Of a stretch of 33,641 nucleotides of DNA, positions 14,722 through 24,569 are shown in pieces. Where the stretch lies: contig JANYHZ010000114.1 of assembly GCA_025362135.1 (NCBI GenBank), forward strand, positions 1 through 33,641, read 5' to 3'. A model generated the notes under the pieces. The model did not search any database. It was not told the DNA's origin and was given only the letters and a program-made list of their open reading frames with translations. This stretch comes from Betaproteobacteria bacterium. Lineage in GTDB: Bacteria > Pseudomonadota > Gammaproteobacteria > Burkholderiales > Usitatibacteraceae. Positions within the stretch are counted from its first letter, which is position 1, and the number at the start of each line of letters is the position of its first letter. A program made the position numbers and the translations under genes.

Positions 14722-15753
14722 ATGAAACTGACTGATTTCGACTACCACCTCCCCGAAGAATTGATCGCGCAACATCCTGCCAAAGAAAGAGCGGGTAGTC
14801 GCTTGCTGCACGTCGATGGCAATACTGGCTTGATCACGAATCGGCAGTTTGTTGATTTGGCTGCGCTCATTGCAACAAACGATATCCTTGTTTTCAATGA
14901 CACCAAGGTCATCAAGGCGCGGCTGCACGGACGCAAAGAAAGTGGCGGTCGTGCCGAAGTCCTGGTTGAGCGCGTGCTGGCCGACGGCAAGAGCGCACTT
15001 GCGCATGTGCGCGCGTCGAAATCGCCCAAACCCGGTAGTCGGCTCATGATTGCGGACGGCATTGTGGCGACAATGACGGCGCGCGTGGACGATTTGTTTG
15101 AACTGCATTTTGATGGCGGGCCCGGTGTGCATGAAATTCTGAATCGCTACGGTGAAGTCCCGCTGCCCCCGTATATCACGCATCTCGCCGACAGCGACGA
15201 CGAGCGGCGTTATCAAACCGTCTATGCCAGACACGCAGGATCGGTCGCCGCACCTACGGCGGGTTTGCATTTTGATGAAGCGATGCTGGAAACCTTACGC
15301 GCGAAGGGTGTCGCGCTTGCCTATGTCACGCTGCATGTCGGCGCGGGCACGTTCCAGCCGGTTCGTGACAACGACATTTCCAAACATGTCATGCACAGCG
15401 AGTGGTATCAGGTGCCAACGGAAACAGTAGCGACCATTATTCGCGCAAAGGCTGCGGGTGGTCGGGTGATCGCGGTCGGGACGACGAGTATGCGCACGCT
15501 GGAAGCGGCATCGCGCAACGGCGGTTTGCAAGCGGAAACGGCTGAGACGCGCATCATGATCACGCCGGGTTATACATTTCGCACAGTTGAGCGTCTCATC
15601 ACCAATTTTCATTTGCCCAAGTCGACGCTGATGATGCTCGTGTCGGCGTTTGCGGGGACCGAGAACATTCAGCGCGCGTATGCACATGCTGTGGTGGCGC
15701 GCTATCGGTTTTTCAGTTACGGCGATGCGATGTTGCTGGAGCGGCGCGCATGA
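14722..15753 (+). CDS. queA: S-adenosylmethionine:tRNA ribosyltransferase-isomerase
   Basis: QueA moves the ribosyl part of SAM onto preQ1 at the wobble position of tRNAs with GUN anticodons, forming epoxyqueuosine. The 343-aa protein starts MKLTDFDYHLPEELIAQHP, the classical N-terminus. It also has FNDTKVIKARLHG, the conserved HVGAGTFQPVR, TTSMRTLEAA and NFHLPKSTLMMLVSAFAG near the end. Its frequent partner tgt does not follow; a repeat copy and a convergent HNH nuclease gene lie downstream instead. Confidence 0.96.
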   Translation: MKLTDFDYHLPEELIAQHPAKERAGSRLLHVDGNTGLITNRQFVDLAALIATNDILVFNDTKVIKARLHGRKESGGRAEVLVERVLADGKSALAHVRASKSPKPGSRLMIADGIVATMTARVDDLFELHFDGGPGVHEILNRYGEVPLPPYITHLADSDDERRYQTVYARHAGSVAAPTAGLHFDEAMLETLRAKGVALAYVTLHVGAGTFQPVRDNDISKHVMHSEWYQVPTETVATIIRAKAAGGRVIAVGTTSMRTLEAASRNGGLQAETAETRIMITPGYTFRTVERLITNFHLPKSTLMMLVSAFAGTENIQRAYAHAVVARYRFFSYGDAMLLERRA

Positions 15754-15757
15754 AATA

Positions 15758-15820
15758 GTGAAACTCTAGCACTGGCGCGGATTACGTGACACTTTCGGCC
15801 CATCAGCCGCTCCAGTGCTT
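15758..15820 (+). repeat. Dispersed palindromic intergenic repeat, copy D
   Basis: It starts 4 nt after the queA stop. Left arm GTGAAACTCTAGCACTGGCG (15759-15778), right arm CCGCTCCAGTGCTTA (15807-15821). The left arm is the best example of the family consensus and matches copies B, C and inverted copy E. The terminal GCACTGG/CCAGTGC words are exact inverse complements. Confidence 0.6.
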
Positions 15821-15859
15821 AATCTACGTCTATTTATCCTGCCGCACGAAAGCGAACGC

Positions 15860-16570
15860 TCAACTCAAATGCACCCGGCTCTGCGCGCTTACGTGTTGCT
15901 TTAGAAACTCCATCTGGTCAACAAGAATCCGGCGATTGGCAAGGATCAAAAACTCCGCGCGGTTCGGCACATACGGCGCATAGACAAGCTCCATGTGTGC
16001 CTCTTCCGGCAAGCGGCTGCCTTTGCGCTCGTTGCAGGAACGGCAGGCGGCAACGACGTTCATCCAGGTATCGAGACCGCGACGCGAATACGGAATAATA
16101 TGGTCGCGGGTGAGTTTTGAATGTGAGAAAACGCCGCCGCAATAGCCGCAAACGTGACGGTCACGATGAAACAGTTCACGGTTGTTCAGCGGCGGAACTT
16201 GATTGAAGCTCTTCATCGCCATCGCTTTGCCGCGGATAGCGATGATCGATGCCGCGCTGACGGACGACACCTCACCGGTATCGCGGCTTTTGCCGCCGTT
16301 GACCGTGAAGGCGGCCGAGCCGGTTTCCCAAGCGACGCGTTCCTTGGCGTAGTACCAGACGGCGTGCTGCCATGTCACCCAGCGGTGTGGAATGCCGTTT
16401 TGATCCAGCGTGAGAATCAACGGATAGCGTTTCGATTCCGCAGAAAAGAGCGAGAAGGCTGGTTCCAGCGCCTCCTTGGCAGCTCTGTCTACCGGCGGCA
16501 TCGGCAAATGCAATTTGCCTGCTTTGGCACCTGACTTGCCGTGTGAACCTGTCCTGCTCCTATGCTGCAC
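15860..16570 (-). CDS. HNH endonuclease family protein
   Basis: A 236-aa protein with a C-terminal HNH nuclease domain. CGYCGG and CRSC form a zinc-knuckle pair around LTRDHIIPYSRRGLDTW and NVVAACRSCNERKGSR, supplying the catalytic DH and Asn residues. The N-terminal part (LILTLDQNGIPHRWVTWQ, then YYAKERVAWETG) is that of a conserved stand-alone HNH family, not of an intein or homing enzyme inside another gene. The GTG at 16570 has AAAGGA 8 nt upstream, the best start; the frame extends to 16624 without such a signal. The true biological target is unknown; repair and defence roles are both possible. It converges with queA. Confidence 0.8.
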   Translation of the reverse strand: MQHRSRTGSHGKSGAKAGKLHLPMPPVDRAAKEALEPAFSLFSAESKRYPLILTLDQNGIPHRWVTWQHAVWYYAKERVAWETGSAAFTVNGGKSRDTGEVSSVSAASIIAIRGKAMAMKSFNQVPPLNNRELFHRDRHVCGYCGGVFSHSKLTRDHIIPYSRRGLDTWMNVVAACRSCNERKGSRLPEEAHMELVYAPYVPNRAEFLILANRRILVDQMEFLKQHVSAQSRVHLS

Positions 16571-16711
16571 AGTGCGTGTCCTTTCTCCGCTTGGCGGAAT
16601 GGGGGGTGACCGGCGATAATGCACATGAACGACTTCTACTGCTTGCGGGCAACTGAGGGAAACGCCCCCCAGCTAGAGGCTAAACCAATTTTTCACCTTT
16701 GAGAAGCCCCC

Positions 16712-17245
16712 ATGAATCTTGATCGTGTTGATGCAGGCCGCGATGTGCCAAACGATGTGAACGTCGTCATCGAAATCCCGATGAACGGTGACCCCATCAA
16801 GTATGAGTTGGACAAGGCAACTGGCGCTTTGTTCATCGACCGCTTTATGTCGACATCGATGCATTATCCGTGTAACTACGGCTACATTCCGCGCACGCTT
16901 TCGGGTGATGGCGATCCCGTCGATGTTTTGGTCGTGACGCCATTCCCGTTGATCCCCGGCGTTGTGGTGCGCTGCCGTCCGGTTGGCATGCTGAAGATGA
17001 CTGACGAGGCAGGCGCCGACGAAAAACTGTTGGCCGTGCCGATCGATAAGCTCACGCCGATCTATCGCAACGTGCAGTCATCGCGAGATTTACCCGAACT
17101 CACGCAGACGCAAATCACGCATTTTTTTGAGCATTACAAAGACCTGGAACCCGGTAAATGGGTGCAAGTGCAAGGCTGGGTCGGTGCAGAGGAAGCCAAG
17201 AAGGCGATTCTTGAGGGTGTGAACCGTTACGATGCAGCGAAGTAG
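16712..17245 (+). CDS. ppa: Inorganic pyrophosphatase (family I)
   Basis: It hydrolyses pyrophosphate to phosphate, pulling biosynthetic reactions forward. The 177-aa cytosolic enzyme has the family I signature [10 protein letters not shown] (65-74) with metal ligands Asp66, Asp68 and Asp71. Also visible are [27 protein letters not shown] and the late [12 protein letters not shown]. It is divergent from the HNH gene, with 87 nt between the annotated ppa start and the outer limit of the HNH frame. Single-gene unit by appearance. Confidence 0.97.
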   Translation: MNLDRVDAGRDVPNDVNVVIEIPMNGDPIKYELDKATGALFIDRFMSTSMHYPCNYGYIPRTLSGDGDPVDVLVVTPFPLIPGVVVRCRPVGMLKMTDEAGADEKLLAVPIDKLTPIYRNVQSSRDLPELTQTQITHFFEHYKDLEPGKWVQVQGWVGAEEAKKAILEGVNRYDAAK

Positions 17246-17310
17246 CCGCCAGACGTAAAAAACGCGAGGCAGGAAATCCGAACCACTCTGTAATTCGTAT
17301 CTCGATTTAC

Positions 17311-17334
17311 CGACCAAGAGGCAACCCTTGGTCG
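17311..17334. other. Perfect 8-bp inverted repeat upstream of the DUF1223 gene
   Basis: CGACCAAG (17311-17318) and CTTGGTCG (17327-17334) flank an 8-nt loop just before the GGAGA ribosome-binding site (17340). No T-run follows. It could be an operator or an mRNA leader hairpin. Confidence 0.45.
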
Positions 17335-17349
17335 ATAACGGAGAACGGC

Positions 17350-18153
17350 ATGCGCATAGCGATGATGGCAGTACTTTTGAGCGGGATGTTTTCGATGACA
17401 GTTGACGTTTTGGCGGCCGACTGCGGCAATCCGCAGCGGGTTTCCAGCGGCGCATCGACGATCAGCATTGCCGAGTTGTACACCTCCGAGGGCTGCGACA
17501 GTTGCCCTCCTGCGGACAAATGGTTTTCAAGCCTGAATGTCAAGAAGGACGGTGTGGTACCGCTCGCCTTTCATGTTGATTATTGGGACTACATCGGCTG
17601 GAAAGATCGCTTCGCCAGCGCTGCATTTTCGGAGCGGCAGCGCGAATCGGTGCGGCGCCAGGGTGGCCGTATTTCGTACACGCCGCAGGTCATGGTTGAC
17701 GGCCAGGATCTGCGATCCTGGAGCAACCAGTCACGCTTTAGTTCGAGTTTAAAAACCCTCGCTGCCCGCACACCCCGTGCAAACCTCGCGTTGGACTTCA
17801 CAATGACCGGTGCAGGATTGGACGTTGCCCTGACGGCGACGCTGCCACAGGTTTCTGATCGCGCGGACTCGGCAGTGTTTGTCGCGATTGCAGAGAGTAA
17901 ATTGTCCAACCGCGTGACCGCGGGAGAAAATCGCGGTGTCACGCTAATGCACGATCACGTCGTCCGTGCGATGGTCGGCCCGCTCAGTGGCGAGGCGAAG
18001 GACCGCGCCGAGGGGAGATTGTTGCTCAAGCGGTCGATTGCGCTGGGACAAGACTGGAAACGCGGTGATTTGTCTTTGGTGACGTTCGTGCAGAATTTGC
18101 GCACTGGCGAGATTTATCAAGCGCTAAGCGCGCCGTTGTGTGCCAGCCCGTAA
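17350..18153 (+). CDS. DUF1223 family exported thioredoxin-like protein
   Basis: A 267-aa protein with a cleavable signal peptide (hydrophobic to about residue 22, ending VLAA before Asp-Cys). The mature start reads ISIAELYTSEGCDSCPPADKW with a thioredoxin-like CxxC (Cys49, Cys52), then FHVDYWDYIGWKDRF and YTPQVMVDG, which are the conserved signatures of DUF1223. The second half is a beta-rich domain. The family is predicted to be periplasmic and redox-linked, but no reaction is established. GGAGA precedes the ATG at 6 nt. It stands alone between ppa and the acetyltransferase. Confidence 0.85.
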   Translation: MRIAMMAVLLSGMFSMTVDVLAADCGNPQRVSSGASTISIAELYTSEGCDSCPPADKWFSSLNVKKDGVVPLAFHVDYWDYIGWKDRFASAAFSERQRESVRRQGGRISYTPQVMVDGQDLRSWSNQSRFSSSLKTLAARTPRANLALDFTMTGAGLDVALTATLPQVSDRADSAVFVAIAESKLSNRVTAGENRGVTLMHDHVVRAMVGPLSGEAKDRAEGRLLLKRSIALGQDWKRGDLSLVTFVQNLRTGEIYQALSAPLCASP

Positions 18154-18268
18154 CAGTAAATTCGAGAAATCACCAGATTCAATCAGGCACGATCGCGCAT
18201 AAATTAACTGACTCCAAAACACGGTTATGATGCGCCTCGAACAATTTGAATCGTCGCCCTCATAAAAC

Positions 18269-18712
18269 ATGACACCAGCACAACCGTATACCGTTCAAAT
18301 CGTTGAATGGAGCCAGCAGCACGACGCGCTGGCACAGCTTCGTACCGATGTTTTCGTTGAAGAGCAGAACGTACCTGTAGAAATAATAATGGACGACCTG
18401 GATGCCGCCGGCGTGCACGTTGCGGTGAGAGACACAGCGGGAAACCTGATCGGCACGGGGCGGATGATATTGCATTCATCCGTCCCGCGTATCGGTCGGA
18501 TGGCGGTGATGAAGTCCTGGCGCAGTACTGGCGTTGGCGGACAGATTCTCAAGAAGCTCTGCGATGCCGCGAAACAACGGGGTTTCGGTGAAGTCATGTT
18601 GCATTCCCAAACCCACGCATCACCGTTTTACTTCAAGCATGGGTTCCTGTCGCACGGCAGCGAGTTTTTCGAGGGCGGCATTCCGCATCAGGAAATGCGC
18701 AAACACATTTGA
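18269..18712 (+). CDS. GNAT family N-acetyltransferase (ElaA-like)
   Basis: A 147-aa acetyltransferase. The N-terminal LRTDVFVEEQNVP is the signature of the ElaA-like GNAT branch. Motif A is RIGRMAVMKSWRSTGVGGQI, with the acetyl-CoA pyrophosphate-binding R-S-T-G-V-G at 85-90. The C-terminal PFYFKHGFLSHGSEFFEGGI is motif B. The acceptor substrate is unknown. It converges on ygfZ with 10 nt between stops and no visible terminator. Confidence 0.87.
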   Translation: MTPAQPYTVQIVEWSQQHDALAQLRTDVFVEEQNVPVEIIMDDLDAAGVHVAVRDTAGNLIGTGRMILHSSVPRIGRMAVMKSWRSTGVGGQILKKLCDAAKQRGFGEVMLHSQTHASPFYFKHGFLSHGSEFFEGGIPHQEMRKHI

Positions 18713-18722
18713 ACTTCGCAGA

Positions 18723-19772
18723 CTAAGCGGTAGATGCTAAAGGCACCTCATACGGCAGCGGCTTGATGATGACGGGTGAGCCGTCGGCAGCCGCATATTT
18801 CAGGTTGTTGTCGTTAATCGCGGCGATCTGCGCGACGACGAGCATGTCGAATCCACCGTCCGGCGCAGGCGCTGCGTTGGCAACTTCTCCGGCAGGCTGA
18901 TCGCCGAACGCCGCACTGAATAGCTTGTCCCCCGGTGTCGGCGCGTTTGTTCCCGCGATATGGGCCAACACCATGCGGCGCTTAAGTATCCCGCGATACT
19001 GGGTGCGCGCAACAATTTCTTGGCCGGGATAGCAGCCTTTCTTGAAGCTCACCCCGCCAACAAGCTCAAAATTTGCCATTTGTGGCACGAATGCATCCTG
19101 CGTTTCTGGCACAACCGCAATGATGCCTTGTTGTATCGACAGCCAGTCCCATACCGGCGCGCCAACAGGTATTGCTTGATTGGCTAATTGAACCCATAAC
19201 TTGATCGCATTGTCAGGGCTGGCGATGATGATGAAACGGTCTGCGGCGAGTTTGATGATGCGGCAGCTGTCCGCATGGAGCGTTGACATCGCATCATCCG
19301 GACGGGCCCCCACAGCATCGCGCAATAGGGTCCCCGCGTTTGGTCCAGCCACGCCAAAGCGAACCCAGTTGTCGCTTTCGTCGCTTAACTTCACCTTTGC
19401 CCGCAACACGAACATCTGCAATCGTTTCTGGATTGCGGCTTGCAAGGAGCGCGGCAGCATCAGGTAAATTCCTTGTTTGCCAGACCAGGCCAAAAGTGTG
19501 ACGAGCAAGCGCCCTTTGGGAGAGCACCAGCCGTTCCATTGGGCGGTCCCTTCACCAAGTGCCAATACATCATTGCAAAACTGGCCATGCAGGAATGTGG
19601 CGGCATCTTCTCCGGTCGCCAGCATCAAGCCCATATGCGAAAGATCGCACAATACTGCGCCATCCTTCAGCGCCGCAAGGCCCACCTTTGCGCTCCCGGC
19701 AAACGATGTGATACGTCCGTCTGAAAACTGTGCCCCTTGTCGGGTAAGTTCAGAACGCCAGCGCTCACTCAT
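18723..19772 (-). CDS. ygfZ: YgfZ/GcvT-fold folate-binding protein (iron-sulfur cluster maintenance)
   Basis: A 349-aa protein of the CAF17/YgfZ group, which binds tetrahydrofolate and helps build or repair Fe-S enzymes such as MiaB. The diagnostic motif KGCYPGQE is at 245-252 with the functional Cys247. Upstream CDLSHMGLM, GWCSPKGRLL and FGVAGPNAG correspond to the aminomethyltransferase-like fold. Its start is 44 nt from the divergent YgfX-like gene; a TAGAAT hexamer in that gap could be its -10. Confidence 0.93.
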   Translation of the reverse strand: MSERWRSELTRQGAQFSDGRITSFAGSAKVGLAALKDGAVLCDLSHMGLMLATGEDAATFLHGQFCNDVLALGEGTAQWNGWCSPKGRLLVTLLAWSGKQGIYLMLPRSLQAAIQKRLQMFVLRAKVKLSDESDNWVRFGVAGPNAGTLLRDAVGARPDDAMSTLHADSCRIIKLAADRFIIIASPDNAIKLWVQLANQAIPVGAPVWDWLSIQQGIIAVVPETQDAFVPQMANFELVGGVSFKKGCYPGQEIVARTQYRGILKRRMVLAHIAGTNAPTPGDKLFSAAFGDQPAGEVANAAPAPDGGFDMLVVAQIAAINDNNLKYAAADGSPVIIKPLPYEVPLASTA

Positions 19773-19816
19773 GGCAAAATATTCAGGTTCATCGTTCCTA
19801 TTCTAGTTTGGTTCAT

Positions 19817-20344
19817 ATGCCGATAGTTCAAGAACCAGAAAGTGCTGCCAGTGATCCGCGCTGGGTTGTGCTGCGCGTTTCCCGGATAAACTTGCTGATC
19901 AGCGGCGTGGGTGTGTTGCTGGCGTTCGGCATGCTGGCGCTGGTGCCGTTGCCAACATGGTTGCGGGCTGGGCTGGCCGTCGTATTTTTTGCCGCATTTC
20001 TTTGGGACCTGCGACTGATACTCCTCAAAAGTAGGCAGTCGGTCAATGCGTTCTATCTCTTCGATCTCGACGCCCCATCTGGTCGGAGCAGTGTGTCACC
20101 GCCGTCGGCGAAGTTGGGTATTCATGTGCGCTTCGCACGCACCTCCGGATTGCTGGCTCCGCGCGAGGCGCAGGGCGTCATCCTGAACGGCGCGTTTGTC
20201 TCACCGTGGTTCACGGCAGTCCGTTACGCCTTGCCACAGGATCCGCGATGGCGAAAATGGTGGCCGCACATCATTCCCCTTTGGCCCGATAGTGTGGCTG
20301 CAGACGCTTTTAGACGCGTCCGTGTGGCATTGAAGTGGAAGTGA
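19817..20344 (+). CDS. YgfX-like inner-membrane protein
   Basis: A 175-aa protein with two adjacent membrane helices (about 25-45 and 48-66) and a soluble C-terminal part rich in Trp and Arg. The ending PLWPDSVAADAFRRVRVALKW matches the Ds..FRrLRv.Lrw pattern of the YgfX (CptA) family. Neighbourhood agrees: in enterobacteria ygfX lies beside sdhE near ygfZ, and here it is divergent from ygfZ. YgfX has been described as the toxin half of a cell-division-inhibiting pair; sdhE is not adjacent here, so a toxin role is only inferred. The ATG at 19817 is preferred over a TTG three codons earlier. Confidence 0.6.
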   Translation: MPIVQEPESAASDPRWVVLRVSRINLLISGVGVLLAFGMLALVPLPTWLRAGLAVVFFAAFLWDLRLILLKSRQSVNAFYLFDLDAPSGRSSVSPPSAKLGIHVRFARTSGLLAPREAQGVILNGAFVSPWFTAVRYALPQDPRWRKWWPHIIPLWPDSVAADAFRRVRVALKWK

Positions 20345-20377
20345 GGGAGAGCCGCAAGAAGCGCGAACGGCCTCCGG

Positions 20378-20383
20378 TATAAT
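20378..20383 (+). promoter_or_regulatory. -10 element of purL
   Basis: TATAAT 32 nt before the purL ATG, which would give a leader of about 26 nt. The -35 region is weak and no Shine-Dalgarno is evident in the leader. Confidence 0.5.
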
Positions 20384-20415
20384 TCGCCTCTCCCGCACCA
20401 AACGTTGCTCCCCGC

Positions 20416-23400
20416 ATGAATTCCCCGTCTGTTGACCACGCCGATGCGCAAACGATCCTTACCTTGCGCGGCGCAAAGGCGCTCTCGTCGTTCCGCCTTG
20501 AGAAATTGCTGTCATCGCTGAAAGCAGCGGTGCCTGGTATTCGGTCAATCGAGTGCAATTTTGTACATTTTGTCGAAACAACGCATGCGCTCAGTGTGGA
20601 CCAACGCGGAGTACTGGAAAAGCTACTCACCTACGGCGGGCCACGTTCTCCGGCCGGTAAGGGCGAATTTTTTCTCGTCATCCCGCGTATCGGCACGATT
20701 TCGCCGTGGGCTTCCAAAGCCACCGATATCGCGCGCAACTGTGGTTTAGCCGGGATCAAGCGCATCGAACGCGGCACCGTTTTCCATGTGGAAATCAGCG
20801 ACGCGCTCAGCGACCTCGCGCGTGATGCCGTCATGCGCGCCATTCACGATCCCATGACCGAAACGGTGCGTTCCAGCCTGGAAGCGGCAAGCGAACTCTT
20901 TGTGGCGCAGTCACCACAGCCGCTCTCGGTGATTGCGGTAACCGCTGAGGGCAGGGCCGCGTTGACACGCGCGAATGCCGAAATGGGTCTCGCGTTGTCG
21001 GCCGATGAAATCGACTATCTGTTCGACTATTTCCACCGGATCGCACGCGATCCCACCGATGTAGAGTTGATGATGTTCGCACAGGCCAACTCGGAACATT
21101 GCCGACACAAGATATTCAATGCCTCCTGGACCATTGACGGCGAAGTGAAGGATATAAGCCTCTTCGGCATGATCAAGAATACGGAGCGGATATCGCCACA
21201 GGGCACTATCGTCGCGTACTCGGACAATTCCTCGGTCATGCAGGGTGCCACGATTGAGCGATTTTTCCCGGACAAGCATGGCGTGTTCGCGTTTCATCGC
21301 GACGAGACGCACATCCTGATGAAAGTGGAAACGCATAACCATCCCACCGCGATTGCGCCTTGGCCAGGTGCCGCGACCGGCTCCGGTGGCGAGATTCGCG
21401 ACGAAGGTGCAACCGGGATTGGCTCAAAGCCCAAGGCCGGGCTTACCGGGTTTTCTGTCTCAAACCTGAATATCCCCGGGCACGGCCAGCCTTGGGAAAG
21501 GGTGTACGGCAAGCCGTCGCGCATCTCATCCGCGTTACAAATTATGATCGACGGTCCACTCGGCGGCGCGGCGTTCAACAACGAATTCGGGCGCGCCAAT
21601 CTAACCGGATATTTCCGCAGTTACGAGCAGTCCGACGGCAGCGTCGTGCGGGGGTACCACAAGCCGATCATGATCGCAGGCGGCCTCGGCAATATCTCGG
21701 CGGCACACACGCACAAGAAGCCGCTTATGCCAGGCACGTTGTTGATGCAGATTGGCGGGCCGGGGATGCGTATCGGCTTGGGTGGCGGTGCCGCATCCTC
21801 GATGACATCGGGCACCAATTCTGAGGCACTGGACTTCGATTCCGTGCAGCGTGCCAACGCCGAGATGGAACGCCGGTGTCAGGAAGTGATCGACGCCTGC
21901 TGGGCCATGGCTGATGCCAATCCCATCCTGAGTATTCACGATGTCGGCGCGGGCGGGCTTTCCAATGCGCTGCCCGAGCTGGCACATGGCGGTGGAGCCG
22001 GCGCACGTTTCGATTTGCGGGCCGTACAATCGGAAGAGCCCGGCATGTCGCCAAAAGAAATTTGGAGTAACGAATCACAGGAACGTTACGTGATTGCCGT
22101 TGCGCCAGAATCGCTCCAGCGGTTTCAGTGCATATGTGATCGTGAACGGTGTCCTTGCGCGGTGCTTGGTGTTGCAACGGCCGAATCGCAACTCATCGTT
22201 GCCGATGCTCTTTTTGACAATTACGCGGTAGACATGGATTTGGAAGTACTGTTCGGCAAGCCGCCACGCATGCATCGCGATGTCGCGTCCGTTGTTCCAC
22301 GCCTCGACCCATTCGACGCCAGCCACATCGCGTTGAAAGACGCGGTATATCGGGTATTGCGTCTACCCACAGTTGCCGACAAATCATTCCTGATTACCAT
22401 TGGTGACCGTTCGGTGGGCGGCCTAACGACGCGCGACCAGTTTGTCGGGCCGTGGCAGGTACCGGTCGCCGATTGCGCCGTGACGATAATGGGCTACAAC
22501 ACGCTGCAGGGCGAGGCGATGGCGATCGGTGAGCGAAGCCCCATCGCCGTGATCGACGCCCCCGCGTCAGGGCGCATGGCGGTCGGTGAGGCGATAACCA
22601 ATATCGCGGCGGCGGATATCGAAGCAATCAGCGACATAAAGCTTTCCGCAAACTGGATGGCTGCAGCAGGATATCCGGGTGAGGACGCGCGCTTGTTCGA
22701 AACCGTAAAAGCAATCGGCATGGAACTCTGTCCGGCGTTAGGCATTTCCATTCCAGTCGGCAAGGATTCGCTGTCGATGAAAACATTGTGGAACGAAGGC
22801 AGTGAACAAAAGGAAGTGGTTGCGCCCGTTTCACTCGTCATTTCCGCGTTTGCGAAAGTGAAAGATGCGAGCGCGACTCTGACGCCGCAGCTTTTCAGGG
22901 ATGCCGCGACTGCGGATACCGAATTGGTGCTGATCGATTTGGGTGAAGGCAAGAACCGGTTGGGCGCTTCCTGCCTGGCGCAGGTTTATGCACAAGTCGG
23001 ACAGAGCGCACCGGATGTAAACGACCCAGCCAAACTTTGCGACTTTTTCTCAGCGCTCCGCACGCTTGCCCGCGAGAAAAAAATCCTCGCTTACCACGAC
23101 CGTTCCGATGGCGGCGTATTCGTGACGCTGGCTGAAATGATGTTCGCTTCGCATGTTGGCGTCACCATTTACCTCGATGCTCTAACCTATTCCGAGCGCG
23201 AATCGGATGTCGACAGTTACGATGCGACCGATACATCGAAGAAATTGGCCGAGAACGACGCCGTGCTGGCGGCGTTGTTTAACGAAGAGCTGGGTGCCGT
23301 CATCCAGATTCGCAAAGTAGATCGCACAGCAGTGATGCAAAGGCTGCGCGACGCGGGGCTGGGAGCCTGTTCGCACGTGATCGGGCATCTGAACGTCAGC

Positions 23401-24399
23401 GAGGAGTTGCGCGTCATTCGGTCGGCCAAACCGGCGCTGGTGGAAAAACGCGTCGACCTTCAACGCGCGTGGAGCGAGACCAGCTACCTGATCCAATCGC
23501 TCAGGGACAATCCACAGACTGCGAAAGAGGAATTTGACCGGATTCTGAATATCAACGATCCGGGCATGAATGCGAAACTCACGTTCGATCCCGCAGACAA
23601 CATTGCCGCACCGTTTGTTGCGTCAGGCACAAAACCACAAATTGCGATCCTGCGCGAGCAGGGCGTGAACGGCCAATTGGAAATGGCGCACGCGTTCAGT
23701 AAAGCCGGGTTCACGGCAATCGACGTGCATATGAGTGACATCATCGCTGGCCGTATCTCGCTAAACGATTTCAAAGGCTTTGCAGCGTGTGGAGGGTTTT
23801 CGTACGGCGATGTACTGGGTGCGGGCGAGGGTTGGGCGAAGTCAATCCTGTTCAATGCGCGCGCGCGCGAAGAGTTTCAGCAATTCTTCCTGAGGGACGA
23901 TTCGTTTGCGCTGGGCGTGTGTAACGGCTGTCAGATGATGTCCAACCTTCATGAGATCATTCCCGGTGCCGAAAACTGGCCGCATTTTGAAAAGAACAAG
24001 AGCGAACAATACGAAGCCCGTACCGTGCTGCTGGAAATTCGCGAGTCACCGTCCATTTTGTTTGCCGGCATGGCGGGCTCACGCATTCCGGTTGCGACCG
24101 CGCACGGCGAAGGCCAGGCGGTGTTTCGCGATCAGGCGCAACAAAATGCGATTCGCTGGCTAGCTGCCGCACAATTCGTCGATAACGATGGGCGCGCCAC
24201 TGAAGGTTTCCCGGCCAACCCCAACGGTTCACCGCTTGGCATGACGGCATTCACCACCGCCAATGGTCGCTTCAACATCATGATGCCGCATCCGGAGCGC
24301 GTGGGCCTCGCAGTGAACTTGTCGTGGCATCCGAAAGAATGGAAAAACGAGAGTCCCTGGATGCGGATGTTTCGCAATGCGCGGAAGTGGATTAACTAG
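20416..24399 (+). CDS. purL: Phosphoribosylformylglycinamidine synthase (large single-chain form)
   Basis: PurL converts FGAR, glutamine and ATP to FGAM, step 4 of purine synthesis. The 1327-aa length is that of the fused proteobacterial enzyme. A PurS-like N-terminal domain ([16 protein letters not shown] region) comes first. The synthase core shows [18 protein letters not shown] and [22 protein letters not shown] second, AIR-synthase-like half follows, then a C-terminal glutaminase domain with [17 protein letters not shown], the nucleophile GVCNGC (Cys1169) and the triad His1292/Glu1294 in PHPERV. All catalytic parts are intact. It is a monocistronic gene with its own -10 and is followed by a large inverted-repeat structure. 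Confidence 0.98.
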   Translation: MNSPSVDHADAQTILTLRGAKALSSFRLEKLLSSLKAAVPGIRSIECNFVHFVETTHALSVDQRGVLEKLLTYGGPRSPAGKGEFFLVIPRIGTISPWASKATDIARNCGLAGIKRIERGTVFHVEISDALSDLARDAVMRAIHDPMTETVRSSLEAASELFVAQSPQPLSVIAVTAEGRAALTRANAEMGLALSADEIDYLFDYFHRIARDPTDVELMMFAQANSEHCRHKIFNASWTIDGEVKDISLFGMIKNTERISPQGTIVAYSDNSSVMQGATIERFFPDKHGVFAFHRDETHILMKVETHNHPTAIAPWPGAATGSGGEIRDEGATGIGSKPKAGLTGFSVSNLNIPGHGQPWERVYGKPSRISSALQIMIDGPLGGAAFNNEFGRANLTGYFRSYEQSDGSVVRGYHKPIMIAGGLGNISAAHTHKKPLMPGTLLMQIGGPGMRIGLGGGAASSMTSGTNSEALDFDSVQRANAEMERRCQEVIDACWAMADANPILSIHDVGAGGLSNALPELAHGGGAGARFDLRAVQSEEPGMSPKEIWSNESQERYVIAVAPESLQRFQCICDRERCPCAVLGVATAESQLIVADALFDNYAVDMDLEVLFGKPPRMHRDVASVVPRLDPFDASHIALKDAVYRVLRLPTVADKSFLITIGDRSVGGLTTRDQFVGPWQVPVADCAVTIMGYNTLQGEAMAIGERSPIAVIDAPASGRMAVGEAITNIAAADIEAISDIKLSANWMAAAGYPGEDARLFETVKAIGMELCPALGISIPVGKDSLSMKTLWNEGSEQKEVVAPVSLVISAFAKVKDASATLTPQLFRDAATADTELVLIDLGEGKNRLGASCLAQVYAQVGQSAPDVNDPAKLCDFFSALRTLAREKKILAYHDRSDGGVFVTLAEMMFASHVGVTIYLDALTYSERESDVDSYDATDTSKKLAENDAVLAALFNEELGAVIQIRKVDRTAVMQRLRDAGLGACSHVIGHLNVSEELRVIRSAKPALVEKRVDLQRAWSETSYLIQSLRDNPQTAKEEFDRILNINDPGMNAKLTFDPADNIAAPFVASGTKPQIAILREQGVNGQLEMAHAFSKAGFTAIDVHMSDIIAGRISLNDFKGFAACGGFSYGDVLGAGEGWAKSILFNARAREEFQQFFLRDDSFALGVCNGCQMMSNLHEIIPGAENWPHFEKNKSEQYEARTVLLEIRESPSILFAGMAGSRIPVATAHGEGQAVFRDQAQQNAIRWLAAAQFVDNDGRATEGFPANPNGSPLGMTAFTTANGRFNIMMPHPERVGLAVNLSWHPKEWKNESPWMRMFRNARKWIN

Positions 24400-24400
24400 A

Positions 24401-24462
24401 GAAACTCTATATCCGGCGCGGCTTGCAGGAAAAACATGCCTGTGAAGGCGCGCCAATGCTGG
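24401..24462 (+). repeat. Dispersed palindromic intergenic repeat, copy B
   Basis: It begins 1 nt after the purL stop. GAAACTCTATATCCGGCGCG (24401-24420) at the left and AAGGCGCGCCAATGCTGG (24445-24462) at the right match copies A, C and D. GCAGG...CCTGT inside forms an inner hairpin. It may serve as the purL 3' end. Confidence 0.65.
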
Positions 24463-24569
24463 ACATCATGTTTTGACCTGCACCCTCGATTTCGGCTCGG
24501 TGCCTTTGGTTGAAAAACCCCAAGCTTAATCCGCGTCGCTTGAGGTGTGGCAGGTCAATACAAGATGTC
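24462..24569. repeat. 20-bp inverted repeat joining copies B and E
   Basis: GACATCATGTTTTGACCTGC (24462-24481) pairs with the reverse complement of 24550-24569 at 18 of 20 positions, enclosing 68 nt. Continuing outward, copy B and inverted copy E also pair partly, so 24401-24632 forms one long imperfect palindrome of about 232 bp. Confidence 0.7.

Noticed and set aside
14407-20448. 18-nt near match between 14407-14424 and the purL 5' coding region (20431-20448)
   Set aside because: One mismatch, single pair, one side inside well-conserved coding DNA; no extension on either side, so chance is adequate.
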